DNA of 62,448 bases. Origin: Roseibacillus persicicus (GTDB lineage: Bacteria > Verrucomicrobiota > Verrucomicrobiia > Verrucomicrobiales > Akkermansiaceae). The notes below the pieces were generated by a model. The model had not been told where the DNA came from and did no database searches. It saw nothing but the letters and a program-made list of their open reading frames with translations. Below, piece after piece: positions 52,213 through 60,510 of the stretch. How positions within the stretch are numbered: position 1 is the first letter of the stretch; each line of letters opens with the position of its first letter. Both the position numbers and the translations under genes were made by a program. The stretch lies in assembly GCF_014651675.1 (NCBI RefSeq), contig NZ_BMXI01000001.1, positions 1 through 62,448 of the forward strand. Direction: 5' to 3'.

Positions 52213-53757
52213 CTACTTCGCAAACTGATCTTGTGCCGCAGTTGCACCCATCACCTGACGGGCCCGACCACTCGCGGCCAAATGGGTGAGACAGTGATAG
52301 ACCGCCTCGGCATCGCCACCGGTCTTACCGGCAATCTCGCTTGCACTCATCGGCTCGTCAGCCAAGGCTCCACTCACCTTTTTAAGAAGATCGAGGAAGA
52401 CTCCGGCAGCGGCCTTGCCCGCTTCCACGCCCGGCTGATGATAGGCGTTGATGTTGACCAGGGAGGCATAAAAGCTCACCGCCCGCTCGAAGAGTGCAAT
52501 CAGCTGACCCACGGTATGAGGAGTGACTTCAGGGATGGAAATAGTCACCGAGTGGCGGCCATTTTCATAAAGTGCAGACCGGGTCCCACGAAGAAATCCT
52601 TGTAGAAAGTCTCCTGAGGTCACCCCTTCTTCCACCTCAATGGACTCGCCCGAGCGCGGCTTGCGCACTTCGATGAAGGTCGCGAAGAAGTTGTGCACCC
52701 CATCACGCAGTTGTTGAACGTAGGCGTGCTGATCTGTCGATCCCTTGTTGCCGTAAACCGCAATACCTTGGTGAACAACGTTTCCGTCCAAGTCCAACTC
52801 TTTGCCCAGCGATTCCATTACAAGCTGCTGCAGATACTTGGACATGAGTAGCAAGGAGTCCTTGTAGGGCAGAACCACCATGTCCTTCTCGCCCTTGCCA
52901 TTGCCTTCGTGATACCAGGCCAGAGCCAGCTCCATCGCCGCATTGTTAGACTCCTGACGTGTCAGCTCATCCATTGCCGCCGCGCCTCCTAACAACTCAT
53001 CGACATCAATATCTTGCAAGGCCATGGGCACCAAACCCACAGTCGACATTACTGAAGTCCGGCCTCCAACCCAGTCTTCCATGGGAAAGATTTCCACGAA
53101 ACCTTCGGACTTGGCGAAGTTGAAAAGCTTGGAATCCTCGCCGGTAATCGCGACCGCATGCTGGGCAAAATTGAGTCCATGGCTTTCGTAGGCCGCTTTT
53201 GCTTCCAACATTCCATTTCGCGTTTCCGGCGTTCCACCAGACTTGGAAATCACCAGCACCAGAGTTTTGTCGAGGTCTGTCCCGATTTCCTCCAAGGTCC
53301 GGTCCATCCCCGCTGGGTCCGTATTGTCGAAGAAGTAGGTCGCGACTGGTGAAGCCGACCCTAGCGCTTCCACGATAAACTGTGGGCCCAGCGCAGAGCC
53401 CCCGATACCCACGATCAGGAGATTCTGAAAGTGTGAACCTCCCGGAGCCTTGATTTCGCCCGCATGCACCTGGCTCGCAAATTCTTTGAGAGCCGCGAGA
53501 GGCTCGGTGATTTCTTTACGCAGCTGCTCATTGGGAGCCAGCGCAGGATTCCGCAACCAATAATGACCGACCATTCGGCCCTCGTCTGGATTGGCAATCT
53601 CCCCCGCTTCCAGCGCTTTGATATCGGCAAAAGCCTTCGCCACTTTACCACTCATTTCCTCGCGAAAGGACGGAGCGATGTCCATGCGGGAGAGGTCGAG
53701 ACTGAACCCCAACTCGGGGTAACGGAGAAGGTTTTCGCTATAACTTTCGAATGACAT
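52213..53757 (-). CDS. pgi: Glucose-6-phosphate isomerase
   Basis: A 514-residue protein from ATG 53757 (MSFESYSEN); the open frame to 53832 runs into apt. Two SIS domains: [16 protein letters not shown] (about 122-137) and [15 protein letters not shown] (about 181-195) bind the phosphosugar, and [16 protein letters not shown] comes later. It interconverts glucose 6-phosphate and fructose 6-phosphate. The downstream 80 residues (from about 435) include an extra helical domain ([22 protein letters not shown]-like), also seen in cyanobacterial-type enzymes. apt is 4 bases upstream. Confidence 0.93.
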   Translation of the reverse strand: MSFESYSENLLRYPELGFSLDLSRMDIAPSFREEMSGKVAKAFADIKALEAGEIANPDEGRMVGHYWLRNPALAPNEQLRKEITEPLAALKEFASQVHAGEIKAPGGSHFQNLLIVGIGGSALGPQFIVEALGSASPVATYFFDNTDPAGMDRTLEEIGTDLDKTLVLVISKSGGTPETRNGMLEAKAAYESHGLNFAQHAVAITGEDSKLFNFAKSEGFVEIFPMEDWVGGRTSVMSTVGLVPMALQDIDVDELLGGAAAMDELTRQESNNAAMELALAWYHEGNGKGEKDMVVLPYKDSLLLMSKYLQQLVMESLGKELDLDGNVVHQGIAVYGNKGSTDQHAYVQQLRDGVHNFFATFIEVRKPRSGESIEVEEGVTSGDFLQGFLRGTRSALYENGRHSVTISIPEVTPHTVGQLIALFERAVSFYASLVNINAYHQPGVEAGKAAAGVFLDLLKKVSGALADEPMSASEIAGKTGGDAEAVYHCLTHLAASGRARQVMGATAAQDQFAK

Positions 53758-53761
53758 AATC

Positions 53762-54286
53762 TTAGTATTTGAGAAGAGAATAAACGGGCTCAATGCCCAA
53801 CTTTTCGCGCCCGTTGAGAGCTTCAAGCTCAATCAGGAAGGACACCGCGACAATATCGGCTTCCAGGGCTCGCAACAATTTGATGGCCGCTGCCGCAGTG
53901 CCACCAGTCGCCAGGAGATCGTCAACGAGGAGAATCTTCTCCCCCGGTTTCACCGCATCCTGATGAATCTCGACCACGCTTTCGCCATACTCGAGGGTGT
54001 AAGCCATCTTGTGGGTGGTCCAAGGCAACTTGCCGGCCTTGCGCACGGGCACAAAACCCGCATCGAGATTCTGGGCAACTCCCGCCGCAAAGATGAAGCC
54101 GCGGGCATCAATACCGACGACTTTGTCAATCTTTTGGCCTCCAGCAGTTTCCGCCAACAACTCCATGCAGCCCTTAAACAGAGTGGGATCAGCCAAGACC
54201 GGAGTGATATCCTTGAAAAGAATTCCCGGCTTGGGAAAATCCGGAACGTCGCGCACTGCGGCCTCAATCTGAGTCAAATCTGCCAT
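53762..54286 (-). CDS. apt: Adenine phosphoribosyltransferase
   Basis: A 174-residue enzyme from ATG 54286 ([21 protein letters not shown]). [16 protein letters not shown] (about 56-71), ALHEKP-like [12 protein letters not shown] (about 81-92) and the PRPP loop [14 protein letters not shown] (about 120-133) define Apt. It salvages adenine to AMP. Four bases separate it from pgi, so the order apt-pgi-lipoprotein is likely one transcript. Confidence 0.95.
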   Translation of the reverse strand: MADLTQIEAAVRDVPDFPKPGILFKDITPVLADPTLFKGCMELLAETAGGQKIDKVVGIDARGFIFAAGVAQNLDAGFVPVRKAGKLPWTTHKMAYTLEYGESVVEIHQDAVKPGEKILLVDDLLATGGTAAAAIKLLRALEADIVAVSFLIELEALNGREKLGIEPVYSLLKY

Positions 54287-54464
54287 GCCCAAAGAAAACA
54301 CAGCCGGCCCTCAATTGGCACTCAAATTCCGCTCATTTCTAGCCCCGACCTCGCTCATAACTGCTTAAGGTCGTGAAAACCAGCCGCCAATTCCACCCGC
54401 CCACCGCCGTCACTAAACCGCTTTCTTGTTTTCAACGGGCTAGTCCGTCACTAGTCATAGCAAG

Positions 54465-54703
54465 ATGAGATACGGAATCGCGGCCATTCTGTGTTTTCTG
54501 TCTTTCGGACTTGGGTGGTGAAGCAAACCGGCCGAAACAAAACTGGTTGAGGTTCTGGCGAAGAAGAGCTCGCGGAGCTTGAGCACTTCCAAACTATCCA
54601 CTGCGCAATCACTGCTGCAAGCGAAGTCCTCAACTACCTCATCCAGGAGCAAGCAGCGAAATTGGAAACTCTCTTGAAGGAAAACAAAGACGGAACAAAG
54701 TAG
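54465..54703 (+). pseudogene. Possible remnant of a small secreted protein gene
   Basis: ATG 54465 opens a good signal-peptide-like frame (MRYGIAAILCFLSFGLGW) that meets TGA at 54519-54521. In another frame a protein-like stretch runs to TAG 54701-54703 (GSGEEELAELEHF, then a long helix ending KENKDGTK), with a TGA just before it. Joining them needs one frameshift and one read-through. It lies in a 453-base gap between apt and the epimerase gene that otherwise holds nothing. Either a decayed gene or chance; no family recognised. Confidence 0.3.
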
Positions 54704-54739
54704 CGTTGAATCCCACCGGTCGAACGCTAAAAGGTCCAC

Positions 54740-55633
54740 ATGCCCATCACCCTTCCCAACGGAATCACCGCCATCGAACTCGCGGATGACTATCCTGCGC
54801 TCCAAATCGAAACCGCCGATTGCAGTGCGACTCTGGCGCTGAACGGTGCGCATTTGACCCACTGGCAGCCGTCGCATACCGCCCACCCCGTCATCTACTT
54901 GTCGCCCACAGCCATCCTGCAACAGGGCAAAGCTATCCGTGGTGGGGTGCCTCTTTGCTGGCCATGGTTCAACGCCCATCCAACTGACCCCGACTCCCAC
55001 CCCTCCCACGGAGTCGCGCGAATCGAAAGGTGGGATCTCATTTCCGCTACTGTCGAAGATGGCTCCGCGATCATTGAACTGGAATTGAAAGCTTCTCCCG
55101 TAATCGAGGCCCACGTGCCCTTCCCCTTTCAGCTCAAAGCCCTCTTCAATCTGGGGCAAACCTGCTCCATCGTGCTCGAGACAACCAACCTCGCGAAAGA
55201 AAACATTGCGGTCGGAGGCGCCTTACACAGCTACTTTTCCCTTTCCCATATCGACAACGCCACCGTCACCGGGCTTCAACACACTCCCTACCTCGACACT
55301 GCTGCTCGACCCGAGAAATCAGCCGTTCAGACCGAAGGAGAACTTCGATTCCAAGCCGAGACCGACCGAATCTACTACGGGAGCGACCTTCCTGCCCGCA
55401 TTCACGATGCAGAATGGAAACGCTCCATCGTGGTCGAAAAGGCGGGCTCCCTCACCTCAGTGGTGTGGAACCCTTGGATAGAAAAAGCCGCTTCTCTGGG
55501 CGATCTCCCCGATGCCGACTACCAACGCTTCCTATGCATCGAGGCCGCCAACGCCCGTCACGACACCCGCATTCTAGCCCCGGGTTCCACCCATCGACTG
55601 GAAACCCGCTTTATCGTCGAGAACCTTTCCTAG
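54740..55633 (+). CDS. D-hexose-6-phosphate mutarotase (glucose-6-phosphate 1-epimerase, YeaD-like)
   Basis: A 297-residue beta-sandwich of the aldose 1-epimerase superfamily. ALNGAHLTHWQP (about 33-44), GGVPLCWPWFNAHP (about 68-81), SHGVAR with His (about 93), GALHSYFSLS with the catalytic His (about 157) and RFLCIEAAN with the catalytic Glu (about 264) fit the YeaD subgroup. It equilibrates alpha and beta forms of hexose 6-phosphates, fitting next to pgi on the other strand (about 1 kb away). Confidence 0.92.
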   Translation: MPITLPNGITAIELADDYPALQIETADCSATLALNGAHLTHWQPSHTAHPVIYLSPTAILQQGKAIRGGVPLCWPWFNAHPTDPDSHPSHGVARIERWDLISATVEDGSAIIELELKASPVIEAHVPFPFQLKALFNLGQTCSIVLETTNLAKENIAVGGALHSYFSLSHIDNATVTGLQHTPYLDTAARPEKSAVQTEGELRFQAETDRIYYGSDLPARIHDAEWKRSIVVEKAGSLTSVVWNPWIEKAASLGDLPDADYQRFLCIEAANARHDTRILAPGSTHRLETRFIVENLS

Positions 55634-55774
55634 AAGCTTGCAAACGAGCAAAAGCCCAAGAGATGCCGTCACGCCACGCTTTTTAAGTGACTTCCTCCCC
55701 CACTTTGCTTTTCCTATATAAGTCGAGTTCAGGTGATCTCATCGGCACCATCATATTACTAACCCCTCAAAATT

Positions 55775-56101
55775 ATGTTTGAAGTATTCCAGAGCGAAAG
55801 CACGGGCAAATTCTATTTCCGGCTGAAAGCCGGCAATGGTGAAGTCATCCTCCAAAGCCAAGCCTACAAAGATAAATCCGGCGCGCTCAATGGCGTTGAA
55901 TCCGTAAAGAAAAACGGAGCCTCGGAAGACAACTTTGAAACCAAAGAAGCCGCCAATGGCAAAGGCTACTTTCTCCTAAAAGCCGGCAACGGGCAAACCA
56001 TCGGTCAAAGCCAACAATACAAGACCGCCTCCGGCCTCAAGAACGGCATCCAGTCCATCATCAAGAATTCTGGCGGAGAGGTCAAAGACCTCACAGCCTG
56101 A
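55775..56101 (+). CDS. YegP-like protein with two DUF1508 repeats
   Basis: A 108-residue protein made of two copies of the DUF1508 unit: residues 1-50 (KFYFRLKAGNGEVILQSQAY) and 53-102 (KGYFLLKAGNGQTIGQSQQY), each with the F-x-L-K-A-x-N-G core and a following NG(V/I)xSxxKN helix. The paired form is the usual YegP layout. Function unknown; E. coli YegP is a small soluble protein. It has its own terminator. Confidence 0.92.
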   Translation: MFEVFQSESTGKFYFRLKAGNGEVILQSQAYKDKSGALNGVESVKKNGASEDNFETKEAANGKGYFLLKAGNGQTIGQSQQYKTASGLKNGIQSIIKNSGGEVKDLTA

Positions 56102-56132
56102 CTCGCTTTCCCTCAAAAAAACCCAACCCCCG

Positions 56133-56165
56133 ACCCGTGCACTCCCCTGGAGTCACGGGTTTTTC
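56133..56165 (+). terminator. Rho-independent terminator after the DUF1508 gene
   Basis: Outer stem ACCCGTG (56133-56139) pairs with CACGGGT (56154-56160), inner stem ACTCC/GGAGT, 3-base loop, then a T-rich end (56160-56164). It lies 32 bases past the stop. Confidence 0.85.
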
Positions 56166-56168
56166 TGC

Positions 56169-56176
56169 TTCTAACA
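56169..56176 (+). repeat. Intergenic copy of the recurrent octamer TTCTAACA
   Basis: One of nine exact copies in the window. Others on plus start at 782, 14959, 15255, 20900, 22570, 27645 and 29374; one on minus spans 31774-31781. TCTAACA with a different first base also occurs at 7846, 10166, 24624 and 57244 (plus) and 52944-52950 (minus). By base composition about one octamer would be expected. See the finding on this motif. Confidence 0.6.
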
Positions 56177-56194
56177 ACAGCGTCGATATCTCCT

Positions 56195-56227
56195 GTGCGC
56201 ATGCGCACGGGCCACCGGGATGGCCCG
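56195..56227. repeat. Two adjacent inverted repeats between the DUF1508 gene and ftsZ
   Basis: A 14-bp perfect palindrome GTGCGCATGCGCAC (56195-56208) directly abuts a hairpin CGGGCCA-CCGGGA-TGGCCCG (56208-56227). The pair sits 14 bases beyond the ftsZ stop (minus strand) and past the plus-strand terminator. Only three T follow on plus and none on minus. It may be a factor-dependent terminator, a protein-binding site or a REP-like element. Confidence 0.45.
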
Positions 56228-56240
56228 TTTCTGCAAGAGC

Positions 56241-58007
56241 TCACTTGGCCCGCTTCCGCAAGTAAGGAGGCACGTCAAGATCCTCGCCGTCGACCAAGTT
56301 CGGACTTTCTCCCTCGAAGCGGCCACGGGGTCCACCGTCGAGCTCAAGCTCGGCTTGGCCTGCCGAAGGTCGCTTCTTGGCCTCTCCAGTCTCGTCCTTG
56401 CGGGAGGATTTCGGCTTATGCACAGTCGCCCAATCGTCATCCTCCAGCTCCCCAAGCTCGTCCGCTTTTGGCTCGGACTTGCTCTTGTCCGCCCCGGAGG
56501 TCAGACGAACGACTTCACCGTCATCTGAATCTTCATCATCATTTGCATCTTCGTCCTCCAGGTCGTCATCTTCTTTTAAGGCGACCTCTTCCTGTGCGGA
56601 ATCTTCGTCTTCGACTAAGTCTTCCTCCTCATCTTCATCATCTAGAAATGGGCTTTCCACTTTTCCTCGAGCAGGAATCTCCTCGTCCTCTTCCTCGTCC
56701 CACTCATCTTCTTCAAATCCCTCGATGACTGGCTCTGGTTCCGGCTCTGGTTCCGGCTCTGGTTCGGGCTCCGGCTTGGACTTGGGCTTTTCTCTTCTCG
56801 GAGGAAGGATGGTCCGCTTCGGGGCCGACTTCTCCTTCTTTTCAGGAACAGGCTCTGGTTCCGGCTCTTCTTCCAGCTCATCCTCGACTTCAGGTTCTGG
56901 TTCCGACTTTTTAAAGCTCACCGCAGGGACAAAGGTCCCCCCCGGATCGACTTCTTCGTCGTCATCATCATCCTCGACCGCCTCAAAAATTGAATCTGCT
57001 GCCCCTTCAGTCTTTCCCGGCATGGTCGCCGTGAGCTTGTTCTCAGGGAGGGCGCTGATGACGGTCACACTCAGGGAGTCTCCCATCGCTTCGTCGATCG
57101 CCGCGCCGAACAGGATGTGAGCCGACTCCGGAACATGCTTGGTCAAGCCTTGCATCAGCAGCTCGACCTCGTAGAGAGTCATTTCCGAACCACCACTCAC
57201 ATGGACCAACACCGACTCCGCATCATGCAAAAGGCTACCACGGTCTAACAGTGGGCTTGAAAGAGCATTTTTGAGCGCGGTCTGGGCCCGGTTTTTGCCC
57301 TTGGCGATGCCAGAACCGAAGAGACAACGCGAGCGATTAGTCTTCAACGCAGTCATCAAATCATCGAGCCCAACGTTGACGAGTCCCGGCTTGATGACCA
57401 ATCGGGTAACAGCCTTGATACTTTCCGAAATCATCCGATCCGCAGCCGAAAACGCTTCGTGAATCCCCTGTTTGGCAAGAACCAGCTCTCCCATCCGGCC
57501 ATTGTCGAAAGTCACCAGGGCATTGGAGAGCACTGCCAGCTCGTTCAGCGCGGTCTCGGCCTGGTCGCGGCGGCGCTGCCCCTCAAAGCCAAAAGGCATG
57601 GTGGCAAAAACCACAACAAAGGCCCCTTCCTCGCGAGCCAAACGCGTGACGATGGGAGCGGCTCCGGAACCCGTGCCCCCCCCCAGTCCAACACACAGAA
57701 AAACGATGCTACGGCCTTTTACCGCATCACGAACTTGCGCTTCCACCTCCAATACGGCCTGCTTGCCGAGCTCAGGATCGCCTCCGGCCCCAAGCCCCTT
57801 GGTCAGATTGGGACCCAACTGCAGCTTTTCCCCCGCCACCGATTGCGCCAGGGTCCGCATGTCGGTATTGAGCGCCAAGAGCTCCGCCCCCTCCATTCCA
57901 TCAAGAGCAGCACGGTCCAACATATTGGCTCCCGCTCCTCCGAGGCCAATCACTTTGAGAGAGGAGGAAGGAATGGTCTGCTGGCGGTTTCGTTCGAATG
58001 GAATCAT
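56241..58007 (-). CDS. ftsZ: Cell division protein FtsZ with long acidic linker
   Basis: A 588-residue tubulin homologue. The GTPase domain (about 15-325) has the tubulin signature GGGTGSG (109-115) and SSPLLDRGSL. The T7 loop reads PGLVNVGLDDLMTAL (207-221): the Asp of E. coli NVDFAD position 209 is Gly213, while Asp216 matches the essential Asp212. Residues about 335-560 are a very long disordered linker, Asp/Glu-rich, with a run of alternating Glu-Pro near 420. The C-terminal peptide is LDVPPYLRKRAK, typical of FtsZ that binds FtsA/ZipA-like partners. It forms the division ring. No ftsA, ftsQ or mur gene is adjacent, so it is outside a dcw cluster. Confidence 0.95.
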   Translation of the reverse strand: MIPFERNRQQTIPSSSLKVIGLGGAGANMLDRAALDGMEGAELLALNTDMRTLAQSVAGEKLQLGPNLTKGLGAGGDPELGKQAVLEVEAQVRDAVKGRSIVFLCVGLGGGTGSGAAPIVTRLAREEGAFVVVFATMPFGFEGQRRRDQAETALNELAVLSNALVTFDNGRMGELVLAKQGIHEAFSAADRMISESIKAVTRLVIKPGLVNVGLDDLMTALKTNRSRCLFGSGIAKGKNRAQTALKNALSSPLLDRGSLLHDAESVLVHVSGGSEMTLYEVELLMQGLTKHVPESAHILFGAAIDEAMGDSLSVTVISALPENKLTATMPGKTEGAADSIFEAVEDDDDDEEVDPGGTFVPAVSFKKSEPEPEVEDELEEEPEPEPVPEKKEKSAPKRTILPPRREKPKSKPEPEPEPEPEPEPEPVIEGFEEDEWDEEEDEEIPARGKVESPFLDDEDEEEDLVEDEDSAQEEVALKEDDDLEDEDANDDEDSDDGEVVRLTSGADKSKSEPKADELGELEDDDWATVHKPKSSRKDETGEAKKRPSAGQAELELDGGPRGRFEGESPNLVDGEDLDVPPYLRKRAK

Positions 58008-58069
58008 AAATCGGTAAAGTTTCGGACAGGCTTATCATTTAGCAATCCGTAATGGCCAGCTCGAACCCG

Positions 58070-58100
58070 AAAAAGCGTGGCTGTAAAACCACAAGCTTTC
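58070..58100 (-). terminator. Probable terminator of the flavin oxidase gene
   Basis: On the minus strand, AAAGC and GTGG (separated by two bulged T) pair across an 8-base loop with CCAC and GCTTT, ending in five T. It is about 10-40 bases past the stop of the minus-strand oxidase gene. Confidence 0.5.
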
Positions 58101-58109
58101 TGCTCCCCC

Positions 58110-59483
58110 TTATCTCGCTCCAGCCGAGGGTCGAACCGACTGCGAATGCCGGAACAGATCGTCCGGATCATAGCGTTGCTTGAGCTCCTGAAGCTTCGGA
58201 TAAGATTCCCCATAGTAAGCCGTTTCCCAATTCTTCAAGGTCGGATCCGGATAGTTGCGATAATGTGCTGCGGACCCAATCTCACCCTGGACAGCATTCA
58301 CCGCCGCGACCAGCCTCTCCCGCTGCGAGTCCCTCTGCCAATAAGCCTGAATTTCACCAAGAAACGGATACGAACGATGCGGGTAAGCCGATTCCGGCCC
58401 CCGGGCAATCGCCCCTCCCAAGGTATTCACCTGAAAGATGAGCCCCGGCGTGGACAAAACTTTCTGGCTCACAAAGTCGCAACTCGAAGCCAAATCGTCG
58501 AAGGATCGATAGTATCCTCCAGAGAGGTTGTAAAAAGGCAAGGGATCCGGGCGACCATAGTATCGCTTGAGAGCCTTGGCGGTGGGAGAGTTGCTTGCCC
58601 CCTTCGTGCTCAGACCCAGCTGGAGAAGCGCCTTCGTAGTCGCCTGAAACGCCTTTCCACTGCTCGGATAAGAAGAAGTGAGAAGAATGGAAATCTGATT
58701 GCCATTTAAGACAAAGGCCGAAAACAAAGGCTCAGCTAAATCCTCGCAAATACCAAACCACCCCTCCATCAACTTCCCAACCTTCGCTGAGTTCAAGCCC
58801 TTCGCCAAAAACCGCTGGGCAGCAAAAGTCTTCGGAGCGGCCCGGGTATTGAATTCCATCGAGATGATCGCTCCGAAGTTCCCATTACCTCCGCCCCGGC
58901 AAGCCCAGAGCAAATCCTCATCTTGTTCCGAGTCGATCTCCCGCCCCCTTCCACCCACCATCTTCACCCTTGTCAAATGATCGCAGGTCAATCCCCATTG
59001 CCGGGCAAAGAGCCCGTAGCCACCCCCCAAGGTCAACCCTCCCAACCCCACCCCCGAACAAGACCCTGCAGGCAAAAGACGCCCCTGGGGCAAGAGGGTA
59101 TCGTAAAGACTTCCCAGCTTCACCCCGGGCCCCGCTACTAACTTCCGGGAGTCCGGCAGGTAGGCCCGCTGACTCAATACTCCCAGATCAATCGCCAGAC
59201 TGCCATTCGCCATCGAAGAGCCGATGAAACAATGCCCACCCGACTTGACCGAAACAGCCAACCCCTCTTCCCGCGCAAAGCGAATTGCCTTTGCGACCTC
59301 AACCCCATCCCGACAACGAGCGATATACGTAGGCCTCATGTCCAGGTCTGAATTGAACAAGCCTCTTGCCACATCGTATTCAGGACTATCAGGCGTCAGA
59401 TAGGAGCCTTTAACCGGCTCTGCCCGGCTGACGAATGGGAGACCTGCTAGAGCCGTGGTCGTTAAAAATCGTCGTCGCTCCAT
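58110..59483 (-). CDS. FAD-linked oxidase, BBE-like, probably bicovalently flavinylated and Tat-exported
   Basis: A 457-residue protein from ATG 59483 (MERRRFLTTTALAGLPFVSR), a Tat-type signal with RRRFL. The FAD-binding PCMH domain (about 50-225) contains KSGGHCFIG with His84 and GSCSGVGLGG with Cys142, the two residues that carry flavin covalently in berberine-bridge-type oxidases, plus GLTLGGGYG. The C-terminal end (NYPDPTLKNWETAYYGESYPKL, split; then RYDPDDLFRHSQS) is the BBE domain. It probably oxidises a sugar, alcohol or phenolic compound with O2 outside the cytoplasm. Divergent from the PEP-CTERM gene; not linked to a pathway here. Confidence 0.92.
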   Translation of the reverse strand: MERRRFLTTTALAGLPFVSRAEPVKGSYLTPDSPEYDVARGLFNSDLDMRPTYIARCRDGVEVAKAIRFAREEGLAVSVKSGGHCFIGSSMANGSLAIDLGVLSQRAYLPDSRKLVAGPGVKLGSLYDTLLPQGRLLPAGSCSGVGLGGLTLGGGYGLFARQWGLTCDHLTRVKMVGGRGREIDSEQDEDLLWACRGGGNGNFGAIISMEFNTRAAPKTFAAQRFLAKGLNSAKVGKLMEGWFGICEDLAEPLFSAFVLNGNQISILLTSSYPSSGKAFQATTKALLQLGLSTKGASNSPTAKALKRYYGRPDPLPFYNLSGGYYRSFDDLASSCDFVSQKVLSTPGLIFQVNTLGGAIARGPESAYPHRSYPFLGEIQAYWQRDSQRERLVAAVNAVQGEIGSAAHYRNYPDPTLKNWETAYYGESYPKLQELKQRYDPDDLFRHSQSVRPSAGAR

Positions 59484-59614
59484 TGCCCCCTCTGATGGGA
59501 AATCTCGCTCCCGCCAGCCAGAAAAAAATTCAGCTCCAGCACCCATTCGACGAACCAGGCCTCGTCATCTTTGATATTGCTAACCCATTGCAGTTATGGT
59601 GGAATCGAGGATCC

Positions 59615-60334
59615 ATGAAACCCAAACAACTAAAATCATTCCTGACTACAGCGGTTGCCGTTGTAGTCTTTTCCAACTCCACACAGGCAGTCACTGTGAC
59701 ACTGAATGCCGACGATCCTCTCATTGGATTTATGAACGTTTTCGAACTGCCGGCCAATGGTGGAGGATTTGTCTTCGGATCCGGGTGGGGAATATCCGAT
59801 CTGACGGCAACCACCGATTCCGGCGCCAATAGCATCACGATTTCTCCCAACACAATAGGCGACCCCAATGAATTCTGGTATCAGAACACGAGCGGAACGG
59901 CCCCAGATCCTGCCAATCCGGGTGGTCCGGGCCAAGCCGGTAACAAACTGATGGAGGCCAACATTTTTGCTCAAGAGACAGGCACCTTTGCCGGTCAAAC
60001 CGTCACCTTCGACTTTGAAGTTCTGGCTGATTCTCTTACAGGGGCTCACCAAGCGAGGGCGTTCATCCGTGATTTTGCACCAGATTTCTCCTCATCGTTC
60101 GATATCTTTCTTCCCCTCAATGGACTGAGTGGTCCGCAATCAATTAGCCTCAGCACAATCAATGATCCCGGGCGCCATATCCAATATGGCTATCAGCTTT
60201 TAGGTGAAAACGTTTGGGTGACCGATACCGCTCCTTTCGGCTCCATCACTTTGGGGGCGGTCCCCGAGCCCAGCACCACTTTTTTGGGAGCGCTCGGATT
60301 GACCGGCCTTGTCGGACTCCGACGCCGGAAATAG
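59615..60334 (+). CDS. PEP-CTERM sorted extracellular protein
   Basis: A 239-residue protein from ATG 59615 (MKPKQLKSF), with a GAGG about 5 bases upstream; the frame is open to 59435 but overlaps the oxidase leader. Signal peptide to about QAVTVTL. The mature domain is beta-rich (TFDFEVLADSLTGAHQARAFIRDF). Tail: VPEPSTTFL, hydrophobic helix, LRRRK, the exosortase sorting signal. Function unknown. Confidence 0.85.
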   Translation: MKPKQLKSFLTTAVAVVVFSNSTQAVTVTLNADDPLIGFMNVFELPANGGGFVFGSGWGISDLTATTDSGANSITISPNTIGDPNEFWYQNTSGTAPDPANPGGPGQAGNKLMEANIFAQETGTFAGQTVTFDFEVLADSLTGAHQARAFIRDFAPDFSSSFDIFLPLNGLSGPQSISLSTINDPGRHIQYGYQLLGENVWVTDTAPFGSITLGAVPEPSTTFLGALGLTGLVGLRRRK

Positions 60335-60357
60335 GACACCACGTTCAACACTCTCAG

Positions 60358-60394
60358 AAAGCAGCGTCCTTCTTCACCGAAGACGCTGCTTTTC
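60358..60394 (+). terminator. Rho-independent terminator after the PEP-CTERM gene
   Basis: An 11-bp perfect stem AAAGCAGCGTC (60358-60368) pairs with GACGCTGCTTT (60382-60392); loop 13 bases, then T-rich. It is 24 bases past the stop. Confidence 0.85.
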
Positions 60395-60510
60395 TGTTGG
60401 CTTCATCAAGCCGGAGACCCTCTGGGCGACTAGAAATAACCCCAGCTCTTCGTAGAGGTGGGATTGCCCAAAGAACCCGCATAAAAGCAGAAATGCTCGA
60501 CCTATATATC

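Noticed and set aside
56725-56775. Tandem short repeat (microsatellite or CRISPR-like)
   Set aside because: It is the in-frame Glu-Pro run of the FtsZ linker; units are 6-12 bases with no spacers, so not CRISPR.
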